Source of the DNA: Caenorhabditis remanei
Taxonomy: Eukaryota; Nematoda; Chromadorea; Rhabditida; Rhabditidae
DNA: 64,000 nucleotides
NCBI RefSeq assembly: GCF_010183535.1
Contig: NC_071331.1
Coordinates: 20,832,001-20,896,000 of the forward strand
Direction of reading: 5' to 3'
Under the pieces are notes generated by a model that did not search any database, had not been told where the DNA came from, and saw only the letters and a list, made by a program, of their open reading frames with translations. Made by a program: the position numbers and the translations under genes. Numbering within the stretch: the stretch's first letter is position 1; each line of letters opens with the position of its first letter. Shown here piece by piece: positions 55,340 through 64,000 of this stretch.

Positions 55340-57972
55340 TCAAAACACAGTCGATAAATTTCTAGATGTATTATAGTTTTCTCTAGCAGCCAACATAAAT
55401 TTTGATGTCGGTATAGTAGTGGTAAGTGACTTGCTTCGAACCGCGGAAATCAACCAGTGTCGATAATGACGATTGAAATAAAGCATACTGATTGTACCCA
55501 AGAATGTGTGGAATGACATAAAAAGTAAAGAGATACAGGAGGATACTGTAAGTATTTCAAATGTTTTTTCTGTATTTTTGTTATGAAGTTTCTTACTTTG
55601 AGTATTCGGTATCGTGAACATCAGTGGAGCAATCACCACAAAAACAGGACCGTAAAATGCAAGAATTGGAACAGAGATCTGAAATTTTTTTGTCACTTTT
55701 TATTGAAAATTTGAGATCTCAGAAATGACATATTTAGACGTCCCTTAAACCCTAGAATTTGGTTTTAAATAATGAGACGTCCCAAAAAATGTTTCGACGT
55801 CTCTTGAATACTGAAAAAACCTAGAACTTGCTCTAACACCTGGAAATACTGATAACCTAAAAACAAAACGACGTCACAGCTTGCTCTGGCATTGCTCCTA
55901 GGCTCAGCACCCTGGAAATAGCAGGTTTAAAAAAAAAGATTCCCAGGAGCTTGCTTGAAACTTTGGAATAAAGTGTAAGCAAGCAAGAGACATCTAAACA
56001 TTTCTGAGCACTTTTGGGACCACAAAGGATGTTTGAATGTGTTTCTTCGAGTTTTTAAAGAACATCTAAACTCGAATAGAGCCAAAAATTGAGATCGTCA
56101 GAATTCAGAATTCTCAGAACGAATGATGACAAGACTCTATACCTGATAACACAAACTTCGAATTAGTTGCATATGCATCATTCTAGTTTTTGTCGATAAA
56201 TCGAATCTGTGTAGTGATCTACTCGGCATCCAGATCAATAGAATTACTGTAATCATTCCGAGACCCAACCGGAAGAAACAAGAGAACAAGAATATGACGT
56301 GGACCAGTTCGACTATAACACATACGAAATACACGTGTTCATCTATGACGAGATACTTGTACTCTGGATAGAGTCTTGCAAATTGTGCTCTGGCAACTTT
56401 TTGATCGGGTACCGCGGAATGAAAACTGATAATCATGATAGTAATAAGCACAACTTGATAGAGAGATATCAGAATAACGGAGGTGAGAGTGGTTAGTTTA
56501 TAGGGGTGGGAATGAGGAAGTATAGCTTGATAACGAAGAAAAAATAGTAGTTCCACACTGCCAGCTGTAATAAAAACGGACACAAAGACCATTATCTACA
56601 AATAAAGATTTCCTTAACGTAAAAGATTATATTAACCATACTTGTCAACCGGGCCGAAACGGGCCGACACGGGCCGGCTCGTAACTCGCGTCAAAATGAA
56701 TATTATGAGCTGAAAAATATACCAAAATGTAGATCTCGACGAGTTCTATCTCCGTGACCTACTACGGGCCGGATGGATATTTGTTAATGTGCCGCGGGCC
56801 GGGAAAAAGTGCCAAAAAACGCGAAAATGGCCAAAAAGGCCATTCTAGTCCGGCCCGCGGCATATTAACAAATAGTCATCTGGCCCGTTGTGGGTCACAG
56901 AGATAGAACTCGCCGAGATCTACATTTTGGTATATTTTTCAGCTCATAATATTGAGTTTGACGCGAGTTACGATCCGGCCCGTGTTGGCCCGTTTCGGGC
57001 ATGGTTGACAAGTATGATATTAACGGCTCTATTCCAGTTTAGATGTCCTTTGAAAACTCGAACGTCCCTCAAAACATTTAAACGTCCCAAAAAACACTTA
57101 GACGTCCCAAAAAATATTCAGACGTCCCAAAAAAGTTTGAATGCCCCATAAAATGTTTAGAAGTTCCTTAAAATCTCAAAAATTGGGATCAAATAATTAG
57201 ACGTCCCAAAAATACATTTAAACGTCCCAAAGTATTTAGACGTCCCTTCAACACTAAAAGTTACTGAAAGTGTTCAAGGGACGTTTAAATGTTTTTGGGA
57301 CGTCTAAATATTCGCAACGATATTTTGGAATTTCAAGGGAGTCTAAACATTTTATGGGACATTCAAACTTTTTTGGGACGTCTTAGTGTTTTTGGGACGT
57401 CTAAATGTTTTTTGGGACGTCTAAATGTTTTTTGGGACGTCTAAATGTTTTTTGGGGCATCTAAATATTCACAACTATATTTTGGAACTTCAAGGAACGT
57501 CTAAACATTTTATGGGACATTCAAACTTTTTTGGGACGTCGAAATGTTTTTGGACGTTTTAGTGTTTTTTGGGACGTTCGAGTTTTTAAAGAACAGCAAA
57601 TCTGGAATAGAGCCATATTAACTCACACACTGCGCCTCTGTACTCAATGAAATACCGAAAAATTGAAAAATTCTAGTAAAAATTCCATGAGGTCTTCCAA
57701 TGGGAAATGGAGAATAGACAACAGGCAATGTGCCTATATTGATGAAAAAGTCGGTGGTCATGGAGCATATCTGAAAATCAAAATCTGTTTGTCCGGATGT
57801 CTTGCCTCCTATGACAAACCTGATAAGTCAGCAGGTGCCACCTCAATGACGCCAGCTGACTGTTCTGACAAAACAAAATTATAAGAACTCCAATTAAATT
57901 GATTGGTGTAGTGAGTATAGCTGTGAAATGCATACTGTAGAAATACCATGTTGGATCCACGACGATTCCCAT
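55340..57972 (-). CDS. Seven-transmembrane chemoreceptor, Sri/Srh-type (345 aa)
   Basis: Reverse-strand exons 57820-57972, 57627-57770, 56143-56595, 55597-55678 and 55340-55545 give 345 residues with all phases matching. Helices include FTAILTTPINLIGVLIILF, the family block LASLRWHLLTYQICSMTTDF, IGTLPVVYSPFPIGRPHG, MVFVSVFITAGSVELLFFLR, LTSVILISLYQVVLITIMI, AFYGPVFVVIAPLMFTIP and ISLLFMSFHTFLGTISMLYF, then NRHYRHWLI at the C-terminal end of helix 7. The fourth intron is only 51 bp, a multiple of three and free of stops. It is a sensory-neuron receptor by family knowledge. Intron 2 holds two complete transposons; intron 3 contains decayed GACGTC-type sequence. Confidence 0.88.
56637..57016. 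mobile_element. GGGCC-type foldback transposon, copy 3 (380 bp)
   Basis: The ends CATACTTGTCAACCGGGCC and GGTTGACAAGTATG are flanked by ATATTAAC on both sides (56629-56636, 57017-57024). It lies in intron 2 of the Sri/Srh receptor. Confidence 0.9.
57025..57614. mobile_element. GACGTC-type foldback transposon (590 bp)
   Basis: The ends are GGCTCTATTCCAG and CTGGAATAGAGCC. The inside is a head-to-head array of ACGTCCCAAAAAACATTTAG and its complement, in one orientation to about 57240 and the other after 57260. The flanking duplication is again ATATTAAC (57017-57024 and 57615-57622), shared on the left with copy 3 of the GGGCC family. Decayed relatives lie at 55735-55810 and 56033-56085. Confidence 0.88.
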
Positions 57973-58699
57973 GAAATTTTGGAACAGAATAGTAAAATAG
58001 TGAGTATACTGCGCAAAGTCACCAGCGAAACCAAAAAGTAGAAAAAGTGGAAATCATAAAGCAAAACGAGCGGAGAGATGTGTGAAAAAGTCACGTTTCT
58101 CCCACTAATGAGGTTGGAAAAGCAGAAAGCGTGAACTGAATTCTGAAGACGTTGATCAACACTTCTAGAGACTTGGAATATACTTTATAGACTGAAAAAA
58201 AACTATTACTAGCAGTATGACTACTCAGACTTTGATTATTCCTATTAATTGCTCACCAGCGAACAAACTCATTGCCATCTAGGAGCTAATTTACGTACTT
58301 CATCAGAAAACGCGTCAACGTCACCCCAGAAGGGAAAATTTATTTAAAACTCTTAAATTACAAAAAATGGGAACCAAGAAAACCGACAAAAACAATCATA
58401 TTGAAAGTAGGAAGAGATACTGTGAACAAAAAAGGAAACAGAAAATAAATAATAAAACTGAATTTCAAAACACATTTGTTTGGAGTCATAAGAGAGTGAT
58501 TACGGTAGTTGTATGCAGTAACTGAATTATTGGACGTGAAGTAAACGAAATCTGGAGTTCATCTATCAACTGTCCATTTTAGGCCAACACATCAAGTTCC
58601 ACCTGCAAAAAATGAAATGTTTTCCGACATACCAAATACTTTCAAGTGAAAATTTACCTGTTACTACTGTTTTCTGAATCTGGGTTCCTTCTTTTTGTA

Positions 58700-59290
58700 C
58701 ATCCATACACTAATTATTAGGACGACAATTGCAACGAAAGCTTTTGGTATACTTTCGAGGCTCCAAGCGGAGTGCCGACTTGACCGGTTCGAGGTATTGA
58801 AGGCAGTCTTCCAGTCCTCCGAGATACACTTTGTATATGTGGAAGTGTGGCAACATTCTTTGGAATACTTCGTGAAAATTCAACTTTTTCAGAAGCTCCA
58901 CCAGCGTTCTGTTTTCACATTGGTTGGCGTCCAAGCTGATCACAAAGAACTTGACTTCCGTCCGATTCCTCGACGTCGTTCCAACCGAGAGTAGAGTGAA
59001 GAGCTCGCCTGGTGCGTTGAGTGAGTTTGCCAAAAAGTTCATAAACACCGTTCTGGTGTTGATGAACCCCATGATCTGGTACTCTGTCGGGTGAGATGTG
59101 GGGTAGCGATTCCTTGGCAGTGACGGTGAAGTTTGTCTGAACTCCTCGAAAGTGGAGCAAGTGCATCTGCACAACCACTTTCCAGTGTTCCGTTTTCCAG
59201 CAACCATGAAGACTCCGATGCTCGATGTTGGAGTTCTCCGGAGTGAACTTCATGTGACATACGACTTCTCTGAAAACATACAACTTGTAA
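58700..59290 (-). pseudogene. NTF2-like-domain protein, frameshifted
   Basis: Two overlapping reverse-strand frames are both protein-like: EVVCHMKFTPENSNIEHRSL...TEHWKVVVQMHLLHFRG...NFTVTAKES first, then TEYQIMGFINTRTVFMNFLA...NRTEVKFFVISLDANQCENR...FHIYKVYLGGLEDC to a stop near 58708. Reading them as one protein needs a frame change at about 59070-59110. The HWKVVVQMHLLH segment resembles NTF2-like domains of nematode proteins, an inference without alignment. The 5' end runs into the 9-bp tandem array. Confidence 0.5.
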
Positions 59291-59300
59291 TCTACAGAAT

Positions 59301-59407
59301 TTACAGTATCTACAGTATCTACAGTATCTACAGTATCTACAGTATCTACAGTATCTACAGTATCTACAGTATCTACAGTATCTACAGTATCTACAGTACC
59401 TACAGTG
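59301..59407. repeat. 9-bp tandem repeat, TACAGTATC
   Basis: About twelve nearly perfect copies of the 9-mer (last unit TACAGTACC). As the unit is a multiple of three, it stays open on both strands, so coding here is not implied. It adjoins the 5' end of the frameshifted gene. Confidence 0.92.
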
Positions 59408-59459
59408 ATTCTAGTCCACCTCAAAGGGTGATCGTAATTTGAGCTTATAGAATGCACAT

Positions 59460-60990
59460 TTCAAAATATAGCTCCATTTTTTAATGACCCAAATGAGATG
59501 ACCCGTCAAAAATGTACTCTATTTTATGAGTAATTTTTATGAGATGGACTATATGAGGGGCTACCCAGCTGTCGCCCAAAACGCACTTTACTCACTGCAT
59601 TCGAATTTCACCACAGATTTTGGAGTGAGAAATCGGATTTTTTAACGTAAAAATCGCAAAATTTCAATAGAATTTCGAAAATTATCGTAAAATTCGGCCC
59701 ATTTCAAGCAATATCCTATATAATATCATTAACACCAATATAAACTCTACTTTTAGTTATTACAAACCCCATCTACAGTAACCCTAGGATAGAATTTCGA
59801 TCACTTTTCTCTGCTTTTCATCACACTATGGTGCCCCCTTTAAATAACACACAACCTAATAGAAAGCCCTTTTTGTCCGAAAAATCACGAAAATTAACGA
59901 AAATTGACCAAAAATATTGCAAATCCGTTCAAAAAGGTTGAAAATACTCAAAAATCTCAATTTTTAGGCTTACAAACGAGTTTTTGAGCCCAAAACCGTA
60001 GAAAACCACCTAAAACCACCCATGGCCCACCTTTGGCCTAGAAATCCAATTGTCACCGAAAACTAGTCCCCGAACCCGATTTTGGCGATTTTCTAGCATT
60101 TCTAAATTTTTTTCAAACTCGGAAAAGAAAACGGTTGTCATACTGTATCTGTGATCTTATCTGTGATTTTTTACTGACTTGCTAAGTTCGGTTTTCAGTC
60201 AATTTCTGAAGGTGCTATTAGAAAAAACTCACATCCAAGCATCCAATTAACTCCAAAATTGCTTAAAAAAACCATTAATTCTATAAAAATAGAAATATGT
60301 TTTGCCGATCAGCCATACCAGAAAGGCGATCGAAAAGAAAAAGAGGAATGAGGGACGTATATCGGAGAATGGCTTCATGTCCGATAGATGGTGAGACGCA
60401 GACATATTGGTACATATCTCTCATCCAACAATACTATTTCACTGGTAATAAATATGCAAAAGGAAAATAAAAAAATGGTACGGGAAGAGAACAAGCAGAA
60501 CAGACATCTGTCGACGGAACGGCCAGCATTTTCCGATTTTCAGACGATTTTCACACCACACAGAAAAAAATCTGGAATTTTGAAGATACCAATGGAAGTA
60601 GTAGGGTAGCATAATTTTCACGGCAACTTCAAAAAAAATTTCAAATTTTTTTCAAATTAATTTCAAATTTTTTCAAATTTTCTCCGGCCAAGTTTTTTTC
60701 AAATTAATTTCAAATTTTCTCCCGCCAAATTTTTCCAACACCTCCACGCGATGAGTCATCTCTCGCCTCACTAAAATGAAGACTGAGCAATCTGAAATTT
60801 TGCAAAAAAATCTGAAATGAATCTGGAATTGAACCTGGAAGTGTATGTGTAGAGAAAAAGAAAAAATCCAAAACACTAAAGGTGATGACAAAATGTATAT
60901 TGGAAAATGGAATTATATAATCAATTTAAAAATCTTCTGGAATTAATTTCTTTTTTATTTCAATTTAAAATAAACTTTTTTCTCATAACA
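59460..60990. other. Intergenic with dispersed repeats
   Basis: It contains a repeat related to 54695-55180 (GGAATTTTGAAGATACCAAT at about 60572) and AAATTTTTTTCAAATTAATT tandem-like runs at 60630-60720. The frame at 60388-60609 has no supporting context. Confidence 0.4.
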
Positions 60991-61017
60991 TTTAACAATA
61001 AGCTTAAATTTTTTCAG

Positions 61018-61321
61018 GACTTTGCGGAGGCCGAACTGGATACAAAAATTTTAGGAGAGGGCGTTTATTCCAATACGCTGCGAAGGGCTTCAATGGTCCT
61101 CCCAATTCTTTCGCGACACTTCCTTTGATCCCCCATCTCATGGATTACATCCTCCAAGATGTGTACCTGCTTGCCGATTTCCCAGTTTCTTTCTCCCGTG
61201 GCCAGACCCAGTTTGATGTTGGTGGCTTCAAGTATGTCGACAAGGGTGACATCCCATATCCAGTCCACCACCTCCATCATCTCCCAACGAATTTCCGCCA
61301 CTTTATGGATTTGAGTAGGAG
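61018..61321 (+). CDS. Coding exon of an unknown protein, cut by an LTR element
   Basis: After a TTTTTTCAG acceptor the frame is open for about 100 codons with strong C/G third-position bias: CGGRTGYKNFRRGRLFQY, AAKGFNGPPNSFATLPLIPH, MDYILQDVYLLADFPVSFSR, FDVGGFKYVDKGDIPYPVHH. It ends in a TGA at the probable edge of the retroelement, so the original 3' part is likely lost. The opposite strand is also open but less protein-like. No family is recognised. Confidence 0.5.
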
Positions 61322-62236
61322 TTGATGAAATTAATGAATTACTGAGTTAAAAGAGTACGAAACACAAACACGGTTTCTCGTAATAATTATTTATTACGGC
61401 ACACAAAAACAAGCAAAAGACAATATAAATGGTCAAAACGACCCAAGGGTGAGGAAAACAAAATAAAACTACTGAGATAACGACACCGACCGGTGTCGTT
61501 CAGCGCTCAGACTCAAGGAAAAACTAACTGAAATTCCTCGCTTCGCGCCCGAGATGACGTGCACCGCTAGTGCGCCAGCACGCAAAGCGCGCCATAGAAT
61601 AGTTGACGTGTTCGGAGTGCAATAAGCTGGATTAATCGAGATGTAATACTTCTTTTCAGAGGAAAAAGAAAAGAGAATTATTTAAAACCGGTACAAAACC
61701 GGACATCTCCGGAACTTTCAAATCCATCCATACATCATTATTCTCAGAAAGTGGCACTTGCGGATGACTCGTCATACTGACACGGAACAGAGAAATTACA
61801 TGGATACATATGAATTGGATAAGGATGATAAAGTGGCAAAATACTAGAAAACCAGATGAAAGCATGAATGCATTCTTACATGCTAATGGATAAGATGAGC
61901 AAGACTGCTAAATATAGACACCTAATAGGGGAACCTAGAACGTAAGAAATAATAACCTAAACTTAGAAGGGTGGGGAGTATAAGGCAAACACAAAACTGT
62001 GTGCATCGAGAAACAACTTTTTAGCATGCAAAACAAGATTACAGATTAGGTGATGCGGATAGACAATGTGACAATGATATGTGATGGGGTGGAGTGGCAA
62101 GAAAGATAAATAATTATGCACTTAGCACAACACGTGATTACAATCCAGGATAAATTTCAACAATGTATCAAGGCGAATTAGAAAACGAACATGGAGCATA
62201 TGAAATAGAAGTGGATGACAAGGATTCCAGCAGCTT
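61322..62236 (-). other. 3' untranslated/LTR region of a gypsy-type element
   Basis: Lies downstream of the integrase frame on the reverse strand. It includes a palindromic GACACCGACCGGTGTCGTTC near 61484, GC-rich CGCGCCCGAGATGACG and AT-rich tracts. TGATGAAATT at 61322 could be the terminal TG of the LTR, but the LTR limits cannot be set without the other copy. Confidence 0.45.
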
Positions 62237-64000
62237 TCACTTCTTCTGTGGAGTGGTGCTCTTTCCGTGATGTCTGGATGGGTATGGGTGATACGACTTG
62301 TGCACTCCTCCTCGACTTTGACCATGTCCCCGACTTCCTCCTCCTCTGACGAATCCTTCCTTCTTCCATTCGTGATTCCGATGTGTTGATGGTTGAGAAG
62401 GTCCAGGCTTGGTGATTGCTTCCTCACTGACTTGCCGGTTGCCAGTGGCTATACGATCTTCCTTCTCATCAGACACCATAAACTGTGGCCACTGGTGTTC
62501 GTGCCCCTCCAACAATGCTCTGACAATCCTCCAATACTTCGTAGCACTGACTATTTCCGACACCAAGTACAGTGGTCGATTCAGCTCCTCTGTGCATATT
62601 TCATCTGGGGAAACCACGACTAGCTCGCCGTGATCCCTCATTACTCTTCCAAAAAGAGATGTGAACATCGCCATGTGGCTATGATCGAATCTGGTCATGT
62701 GCTCCGGGATCAAGTATACCACAGCACTGGAAGGGACTGCATTCACAATTGCTCTCCAAGCATCCTGGTCTTCATCCTTGATAGAAATCGGCACCACGAC
62801 GGCTACTATTCCCGTGTCATGGCGCAACATTTGACTGTACGTATCCTCTGTCACACTCGCCAAATCCTTCAACATTGTCATCTTTGAAGCTTGAACTGGC
62901 ACGTTGTCAACAGTCACACCTGGTGCACAGATCACTTGAATTGTTTTGGTGCTTCCAAAACTGAATCCCAGGTGTTTGCGCACGAGGTCACGACGACATT
63001 GTAGATATGCCGCTTCCCATCCATTGATTTCACTCGCGAAGAGTGGTAATGTTGGGCAAGTGGCCAATGCACTGAATGTGCGTTCATCAGGCACAGTTGA
63101 CAGTCCTTCAATTGCGGATTGGGACAGCAACAACAGCTCCCTGATTTGATCCTTCTCCTTGAGATTTGGATCCAGCTTTATCAGTTCCATCATTCGTTGC
63201 AACTGTGTCGGTGAAGTTGTACGGGCTGAGGGCGCTTCTCGAGGCGACCAAGTGCAGGGACTTGGGCATTTGCAACAGAAGAGATCCCTGAAATAAGTAA
63301 AGTTCGTTGGGCTATCTATTGCATTAACATTTTGTAACTTTTGCGCGCGTTTCTTTGCTCTCCCTTTCACAGTTTCTATTGGCACATCTTCCATTTCTAT
63401 TGGAATGACCCGTAAATGTTCAAATGGAATCACCATCTCTTCTCCTTTCTTACCCAGTATTGGGACAACTGTAGCTGAAGTTTCTGAACACTGAATTACC
63501 CTGCACGGTCCCTTCCACTTATTTACAAGTTTCGGACACCTGGCACCTAACTTTTCAGACGGAATTTCCACAAGCACCCGACTGCCTAGTACAGGATATC
63601 TCCCATGTTCCGTCTTATGCTTCTGATCAAACAGATACTTGTATTTTTCTTGCTCCTGCAGAGCCCGCTCTTTTGCGAGAGCATGAGCTTTCACCAATTC
63701 TGCAGTCATGAGATGTTTGTACTCATCCACATTAACATAACTCATGCCAACGGCATCCTCTCCGGCCAAATCAAGTGGGCCCTTAGGATCCCTCCCAGAC
63801 ATCAGAAATATCGGCGATTCTCCCGTCGTAGAATGTGCAATGTTGTTATATGCATACACCGCGAATGCAACTTGATCGTCCCATTCTACTGGTAACGCGG
63901 CCTTTTTAGTCATTATATGCATTAGGGTCTTGTTGAATCTCTCAACTGCCCCATTTGCCCGACTATTGTATCCTTTCGTCATGACATGTTCAATCTTCAA
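62237..64000 (-). CDS. Ty3/gypsy-type retrotransposon pol, integrase end (partial)
   Basis: The frame enters from the window edge and runs 587 codons to a stop at 62237-62239. The visible start lies at the end of the integrase catalytic core, with the conserved Glu in NGAVERFNKT followed by YAYNNIAHSTTGESPIFLMS, then the basic C-terminal domain (GSRVLVEIP, KWKGPCRVI, HLRVI). After the integrase come about 390 more residues, unusual for simple gypsy elements, with a central mixed-charge part and an RGG/His-rich end (RGGGSRGHGQSRGG). C. elegans Cer1-type elements also have an extended polyprotein; relation is inferred. It is an endogenous retroelement; only described. Confidence 0.85.
   Translation of the reverse strand: MKIEHVMTKGYNSRANGAVERFNKTLMHIMTKKAALPVEWDDQVAFAVYAYNNIAHSTTGESPIFLMSGRDPKGPLDLAGEDAVGMSYVNVDEYKHLMTAELVKAHALAKERALQEQEKYKYLFDQKHKTEHGRYPVLGSRVLVEIPSEKLGARCPKLVNKWKGPCRVIQCSETSATVVPILGKKGEEMVIPFEHLRVIPIEMEDVPIETVKGRAKKRAQKLQNVNAIDSPTNFTYFRDLFCCKCPSPCTWSPREAPSARTTSPTQLQRMMELIKLDPNLKEKDQIRELLLLSQSAIEGLSTVPDERTFSALATCPTLPLFASEINGWEAAYLQCRRDLVRKHLGFSFGSTKTIQVICAPGVTVDNVPVQASKMTMLKDLASVTEDTYSQMLRHDTGIVAVVVPISIKDEDQDAWRAIVNAVPSSAVVYLIPEHMTRFDHSHMAMFTSLFGRVMRDHGELVVVSPDEICTEELNRPLYLVSEIVSATKYWRIVRALLEGHEHQWPQFMVSDEKEDRIATGNRQVSEEAITKPGPSQPSTHRNHEWKKEGFVRGGGSRGHGQSRGGVHKSYHPYPSRHHGKSTTPQKK

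Noticed and set aside
59152..59442. Frame with repeated YSIYSI, and VDTVDT on the other strand
   Set aside because: Produced by the 9-bp tandem repeat, whose length is a multiple of three.
61065..61301. 78-codon reverse-strand frame
   Set aside because: Lies opposite the plus-strand exon that has an acceptor and better codon bias; kept only as an alternative.
62393..63149. Several plus-strand frames over the integrase
   Set aside because: Shadows of the long reverse-strand pol frame.

Overview
This window is nematode nuclear DNA, almost certainly Caenorhabditis. The evidence is short introns with TTTTCAG acceptors, AT-rich intergenic sequence, dense small inverted-repeat transposons, two nematode-specific chemoreceptor families, and tRNA genes lying inside introns. 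The style (many duplicated, half-decayed genes) fits a rapidly evolving autosome arm. I cannot name the species from sequence alone.

Layout. 0-5 kb: a C2H2 zinc-finger-like gene with a foldback transposon in its intron, then a reverse-strand mitochondrial phosphate-carrier gene broken by an in-frame stop. 5-12.3 kb: an element that splits a tRNA-like sequence, a 3.1-kb giant foldback element, and a small cysteine-rich membrane-protein gene. 12.4-18 kb: two tandem secreted 187-aa paralogues with tRNA-Asp genes in intron 1, a 5'-truncated LINE, and a tRNA-Asp gene split by a 1.07-kb transposon. 18-21 kb: two tandem coiled-coil, tail-anchored paralogues. 21-25.3 kb: an inverted duplication of a Str-type chemoreceptor, one arm dead and one intact. 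26-31.5 kb: two tandem class-3 lipases carrying intronic tRNA-Asp genes. 31.6-35.6 kb: a secreted cysteine-rich gene with an initiator tRNA-Met in an intron, another tRNA-Asp, another iMet, and a small single-pass membrane protein. 35.6-53 kb: accessory DNA with a repeated promoter/exon-1 module heading fragments of RING/zinc-binding genes, an exonuclease-like fragment, a P-loop-like fragment, a kinase pseudogene, a BEL/Pao gag remnant and many MITEs. 54-58 kb: a small membrane protein and an apparently intact Sri/Srh-type chemoreceptor whose intron holds two transposons placed back to back. 58.7-59.5 kb: a frameshifted gene with a 9-bp tandem repeat. 61-64 kb: the 3' part of a Ty3/gypsy LTR retrotransposon on the reverse strand, apparently lying against an interrupted coding exon.

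The genes do not form one pathway. The unifying theme is mobile DNA and tRNA genes. Four copies of a roughly 360-380-bp GGGCC-rich foldback family have exact 8-bp target duplications. Two larger elements with CACAGGTA...TACCTGTG ends sit in the D-arm of tRNA or tRNA-like sequences. tRNA-Asp genes are spread as cassettes with conserved 5' flanks. Exon structures were assembled by hand from splice signals and frame continuity; genes whose spliced lengths agree between paralogues are the most secure.
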